From Phlebopus portentosus (lineage: Eukaryota; Basidiomycota; Agaricomycetes; Boletales; Boletinellaceae): DNA of 64,000 nt. Below are positions 59,853-64,000 of this stretch, in pieces (the stretch's first letter is position 1; each line of letters begins with the position of its first letter). A program made the position numbers and the translations under genes. The stretch spans positions 3,038,001 through 3,102,000 of the forward strand of contig JAYXKI010000001.1 of NCBI GenBank assembly GCA_037892935.1. Direction: 5' to 3'. A model generated the notes under the pieces. It was not told where the DNA came from, ran no database searches, and saw only the letters and a program-made list of their open reading frames with translations.

Positions 59853-60762
59853 GGATGCCGCGCTAGAATAACCGATTCGAAGGAACGATAGCTTCAGCTA
59901 TTTGCAAAAGTGCAGCACTGAGCTGGACTTCTTGGTTGACAGCGACTGAGCGATCGAGATAATAATGGTGGTCGACAGTCAAGTGGAAATGCGGCGAAAT
60001 TATTTCAAATAGACATCTTAAGACTTTGTGGGATACACCTACCGAATATGACTGGCGCGTGTTCGTCACGGGATACGCGTCACCACAAAGGCAGACTCCG
60101 GTCTCCTATCTCATCCATCTTCCATCTTCACACCCGTCCACGTCCTCGTCCTCCACTCTCATCGACATTTGCCCGTGGACGTGCACTGATACTTTCTTCG
60201 ATGCCATCCACCGTCGTTGCCGGCATGATTCGCACCCCATCCACCTCGATCGGCACGGTCGAGGAGTCTCTGTCTGGTCAGCCAGTTTGGCTCGCCAGTC
60301 GGTCCCATCATCTGTTTCGTACAGCTGATGGGACGGGCTCCGAAGTTCAGTCCTTCAACTCGAAGGAAGAACATTTCTATGCAGACATGTACGTATTGTC
60401 AATACTTGTGTGCGATGTAATAGCCCTAAATCGATCTTTGTGTAAGGAGACTACGCTGACAAGAAGTAAGCCCTCTCCTTCGGCTTTTAAATTTTTTACA
60501 TACCCCTTTTCCAATATCTAAGCATCTCATCTCCGAAGTACTGATAGATATATAATACATGTATACGTGACACATTTAGTGCATATAGCTTTTGTTCCTG
60601 AGATTGGATCTCTCCATTTCACGCTTGCTGTACCGTATAGACTATACTAGTTATCATTTGCATCGTCAGGCTCGTGTGTACCAGACAGACAACTTGAAGA
60701 CATCATCATCGTTTCCCCCCCCCCCCCCCCCCCCGCGCTCTGTTTTTCTTATTCTGATCAAT
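59853..60762. other. Divergent promoter spacer of the transposon
   Basis: A 910-bp spacer. It contains a plus-strand frame from ATG at 60201 (MPSTVVAGMIRTPSTS, about 107 codons) which I do not recognise and which has a possible splice donor after HFYADM. Coding status is unclear. Confidence 0.35.
60715..60734 (+). repeat. C20 homopolymer
   Basis: Twenty consecutive cytosines, 28 bp upstream of the transposase start codon. Length is likely unreliable in sequencing. Confidence 0.9.
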
Positions 60763-62826
60763 ATGTCCTCGACTTTAATGAAATGCAGTGGAAGCAGCTG
60801 TTGGCAATACTTCTCAAACTATAAGGCTTTGCACAGGCACGAGGCGTCTTGTGACGAAGTTTCCCGCGCGAAAGTGCAGCCGAATCCGGAAGTCAAGAAG
60901 CGTATTTTTGAAAGAAGATTGGCGAGATTTTCTTCCCTACGAAAAACAGACGAAGAACCGCAGATAGATGTACGTTTTTTTAAGTGCGGACTAAATTATG
61001 TCCTAACAGCAAAAAAAGGTAGTCTCTGCCAGTATGAACGACGACGACGTGGACTCGTCTTCGGGACGACACTCAAAAGTAAACGAAGCCACTGTCCCCC
61101 TTTTGTCCGCTACTGGCCGACCCGTCTGACCTCGTATGTTACCGAAGCGATACCGCCAGCTTTCCCCGCCTAAGAATGTCCAACAGCGGGAGCCCGATCC
61201 GGAGGAGGATATTTTGGTGTGGGACGACTCGGATGCTTGCCAGTGCGCAGATTCGGAAAGTAATCAGGAGCCTCGATTCGATGTTTTCCGGACGGACCGT
61301 GATAAATTCGGGCTACAAAAAGTTTTTCGTCGGGAGCGGCCACCCTCGTCATCGGATTCCGATACGGTATCTCCTGAGGCGGAGCATCGAAATCCTTATC
61401 ACCCCATCCCGAATTACAGTGCATACAGAATGTTCAAGTGGTTCTTGTCAAATTCCGCTACTAAATCCTTTGCTGATTTTAAGCGTCTACAACTCATTCT
61501 GAGCGACCCCAAATTTCACGCTGAAGACTTCGTCGACGTTGATTTAGCGATGGTCAACAGGCGACTCGCAGACAGCTCTCTTGACGATGACGGCTGGATC
61601 AAGGTCCCCGTGACTATCTCAGTGCCCTTGGGTCACCTCAGTGACGATGCGCCGAAGTCTGTTGACTTTCACGTCGAAGGATTCATGTATTGGCCTTTAA
61701 TTGCTGTCATACAATCTGTGCTGAGGAAAGACGACACCACGAATTTCTGCTACGAACCGTACCAGATGCGATATACTCCTCCGGGTGCGGAGCACGACAT
61801 GGGTGTTTACGGGGAAATGTATTGGTCGACAGCATTCCGAGACGCGTACGAAGAAGTCCATAATCTGCCTCGTTCCGAAGCAGATACAACGCTCAGAACG
61901 ATGATAGCTTTGCTGTTTTACTCAGACAGTATGATGGCCGCCAAATTTGGCGAGGCAAAGTTATGGCCCGTTTACCTGCAAATCGGGAACCAATCGAAGC
62001 GACAGCGATGTAGACCTGGATCTGGAGCAACGCATCTTGTGGCATTGATCCCTTCTGTGCGTCGTTGCCTGACTATTCATGCTTTTTCCCGACGAAATCC
62101 ACACAGTTACCGAAGAATTTCAAAAGCTTTGTGACGCGGATGGTGAAAGGGAAAAAGGTTACACCCGACCTGCTTGCTCATTGCCGACGCGAATTGGTGC
62201 AAGCATGTTGGCGAATAATGCTCGACGACGCATTTGTACAAGCATGGGCTACAGGGGTGGTCCAGACGTGTAAGGATGCAGTCCTTCGAAAATGGTATCC
62301 GCGGATTCTTGCATATTCAGCAGACCTTCCGGAGAAGTACGTTCGCGAGTTTCACTCGAATTACGCGTGATTTTCACTTCTTTTGCTTCGTATAACCAGA
62401 TTCCTGATGTCATGCTTGCGAGTACTGGGCAGATTACCGTGTCCTCGCTGTCTCATCCCGGCGAACGAAATTATATCGGTTTTAGGAAAGAAAAAAGACA
62501 TGAAATATCGAACCAAGTATAGACGTATAGATGACGATAGGAATCGGCATGCTGTCGCGACGGCTCGCTCTTTCATCTATGGTCAACGAATGGGATTAGG
62601 CTCTGTCGCTGTCAAGAATCAACTAGACCCCTGTTCGCTAACCCCTACAGAGAATGCCTTCTCGAATCGGCTTTCGCATCTGGGATTCAATATCTACGAC
62701 GTAATGGTTGTCGACGTTCTACATGAATGGGAGGTAGGCATTTGGCCGTCTATACTGAGACACCTCGTCCGTATACTAGCGACGTACAAGGACGTTGATC
62801 GAGTTCAAGTTATGAATGAGCGGTGA
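60763..62826 (+). pseudogene. Plavaka-like transposase, in-frame stop and lost 3' end
   Basis: The N-terminus has a C2H2-like zinc finger (CSGSSCWQYFSNYKALHRHE). The transposase body shows SADLPEKFLMSCLRVLGRLP, CPRCLIPANEI and FDVVDV-like text: DVMVVDVLHEWEVGIWPSIL. Earlier blocks are YGEMYWSTAFRDAYEEVHNL, LWPVYLQIGNQSKRQRCRPG and ALIPSLPKNF. Two apparent frame changes are clean introns: 62057-62105 and the one removing 62,332-62,400. The first intron is near 60,970. A TGA at 61127-61129 interrupts GRPV and PRMLPKRYRQ, in frame on both sides. The frame then ends at NER at 62,823, well before the usual C-terminus. So this copy is probably inactive. Confidence 0.8.
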
Positions 62827-64000
62827 AACTCCTGTGGACGTTCTGATGCCGGACAGGGAGTGTATAGTTCGAGGGGCTGCCCTAGAATACCTTCAAACGG
62901 TCAGCAGAGAATTACACCGGAGCAAAGGGCACGAAGGAGTAGAGGGAAATAGGGATAGACAATGGAAGGGCTTGGTGAGAACCGGGGATATGAGGGAAGC
63001 GCTCGAGGAGGAATTCCGAGGGTAGGCTTCTCCCGAGATCGTCGGTGGCGGTGCAAAGGTTAAATCGACTCTCCGGCTCAGCTGCGAGCTCTGGACTAAA
63101 GCCGACTAACCCAAGGCACAAGAACTAAACTAACAAAGCTACGCTAGTCGAACCACCAACCCGAACGTGACTAATCGACTGTGCTAACACACTGGTAAGC
63201 GACTGCAGCCGATCTCACTCGTAGTCTAAAGTGTCGGAACGCGGCGTAACGGTTCGAAACGCGATACGATGGACGAAGGACAATAGCTGAGTGTGTCGTA
63301 ATGTGATGCGAGGGATGGAGGTGCACAACGATGACGGAAGGGGACTGAGAGAATCGAAGGATATGTGTTGGACGATGAAACCGACTGTTTCCGATCGAAA
63401 CGATGCGGAATAGCACCGGGCTGGTCTTGAGGAAGCGGAGAGTGGAAAGTCAAGAGGAAAGGGATGATATGGTGTCCTTTCCCGACGACAATGGAGAGGA
63501 GAAGGTGTTGCGAGACCAAATGCAAGCGGCACGCAGAGTAACTGGGTTACGAGCGAAACCGGGCGAAACGGATCGAAACACGTGAGGGGGTCTTGTTTCG
63601 GGTGAGAGAAGATAGAGAAGCCTTTATACGATGACGGCGAACTATACGAACGCACGAACGGCTCTACTGCGAAGAGAGATCACCGATCGACTGTACAGAA
63701 CACGAAATGTCGTATATTAGACTATAGAGACGAGAGAGTCCACTACGAACAAGTAGACTAGAGGTCGAGAGGCTTTGAGACGATGTGAGAACTGCAAGCT
63801 AAGCTCCCACTCAGCTCCCCCTAAGCTCCCCCTCTACTACGAGAGTCGTGCTATATTTATACTAAACGTCCAAGACTGAGCCTCCCAGCGGTCAGAGAAC
63901 CTACGTCATAAGGAAAAGGGAACGCATATCGCTATCTACAAAGGAGAGGAGTGCATAGGAATGGTTTAAGGGACACATAGGTCAAAAGAAACAATACTAA
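62827..64000. other. Repeat-like sequence of unknown type, possible LTR retrotransposon end
   Basis: After the transposase break the sequence changes in composition. Reading the reverse strand from the window end, there is a TATAAATATAGC box (RC of 63,850-63,861), purine/pyrimidine-biased blocks, repeated AGCTCCCCCT-like units near 63,800-63,836, and a CT-rich stretch like an LTR leader. No paired direct repeat, primer-binding site or Gag/Pol frame could be seen in this window. A plus-strand frame at 62,816-63,025 is not recognised. The element type is therefore a guess. Confidence 0.3.

Larger units (their letters stand above)
57359..62823. mobile_element. Plavaka-like (CACTA/EnSpm group) DNA transposon, 3'-truncated
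   Basis: Two large genes diverge from a common 0.9-kb spacer: a gene of unknown function on the minus strand and a Plavaka-like transposase on the plus strand. Fungal Plavaka elements have similar size. The right end is cut inside the transposase at about 62,823, so no matching terminal inverted repeat or target duplication can be shown in this window. That the two genes belong to one element is an inference from their head-to-head position and exclusive occupation of the region. Confidence 0.6.

Noticed and set aside
62057..62105. An apparent frameshift in the transposase.
   Set aside because: A GTGCGT donor and CACAG acceptor join ALIPS to LPKNF, matching family text, so it is an intron.

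Overview
The window is nuclear DNA of a filamentous basidiomycete, most likely an agaricomycete mushroom or wood-rot fungus. The evidence is compact genes with many 45-70 nt GT-AG introns, gene order on both strands without operons, characteristic fungal proteins (filamentous-type gamma-tubulin complex GCP4, GH28 pectinase, fused para-aminobenzoate synthase, Plavaka-like transposase), and at least two apparent GC-AG introns. All gene coordinates run from start to stop codon and include introns. Exon joins were made by eye from frame, splice dinucleotides and protein-family conservation.

Left third (1-28,400): GCP4 of the gamma-tubulin ring complex (-), a TBC-domain protein whose two catalytic fingers look substituted (+), a tandem pair of closely similar DUF2235 alpha/beta hydrolases (-), the ribosome biogenesis factor Rrp1/Nop52 (+), an APC amino-acid/choline-type permease (+), a UbiE-like methyltransferase (-), a 2-oxoglutarate/Fe(II)-type oxygenase (-), the NEDD8-conjugating enzyme Ubc12 (+), 5-hydroxyisourate hydrolase (-), a fused para-aminobenzoate synthase with an apparent one-base frameshift (+), a secreted GH28 pectinase (+) and a PUF RNA-binding protein (+).

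Middle (29,200-55,960): a Dbl-homology RhoGEF (+), an NBR1-type selective autophagy receptor with PB1, four ZZ fingers, a four-tryptophan domain and a C-terminal LIR-like motif (-), RIB7 reductase (-) divergent from histone H4 (+) across a promoter region carrying a 41-bp direct duplication, a small GPI-anchor-like secreted protein (-), cytochrome c oxidase subunit VIa (-), an acyl-protein thioesterase-like hydrolase (+), tRNA CCA-adding enzyme (+), Nup54/Nup57 (-), a peroxisomal ABCD half-transporter (-), a HAD 5'-nucleotidase-like protein (-), a beta-carbonic anhydrase (-) and a RINT-1/Tip20 tethering protein (+). These are mostly single-copy housekeeping genes packed 50-500 bp apart.

Right end (56,200-64,000): the character changes. 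A glucose-6-phosphate 1-epimerase gene is cut off about halfway. Next come a large divergent gene of unknown function and a Plavaka-like (CACTA-type) transposase, which together look like one DNA transposon. The transposase has an in-frame stop and loses its 3' end at about 62,823, where a different repeat-like sequence starts and runs to the end of the window.

The most promising candidates for something new are the unknown gene paired head-to-head with the transposase, the TBC protein lacking both catalytic fingers, the duplicated DUF2235 hydrolases, and the domain expansion and repeats in the NBR1-like receptor. I did not find a prokaryotic-style defence system, a CRISPR array or a biosynthetic gene cluster.
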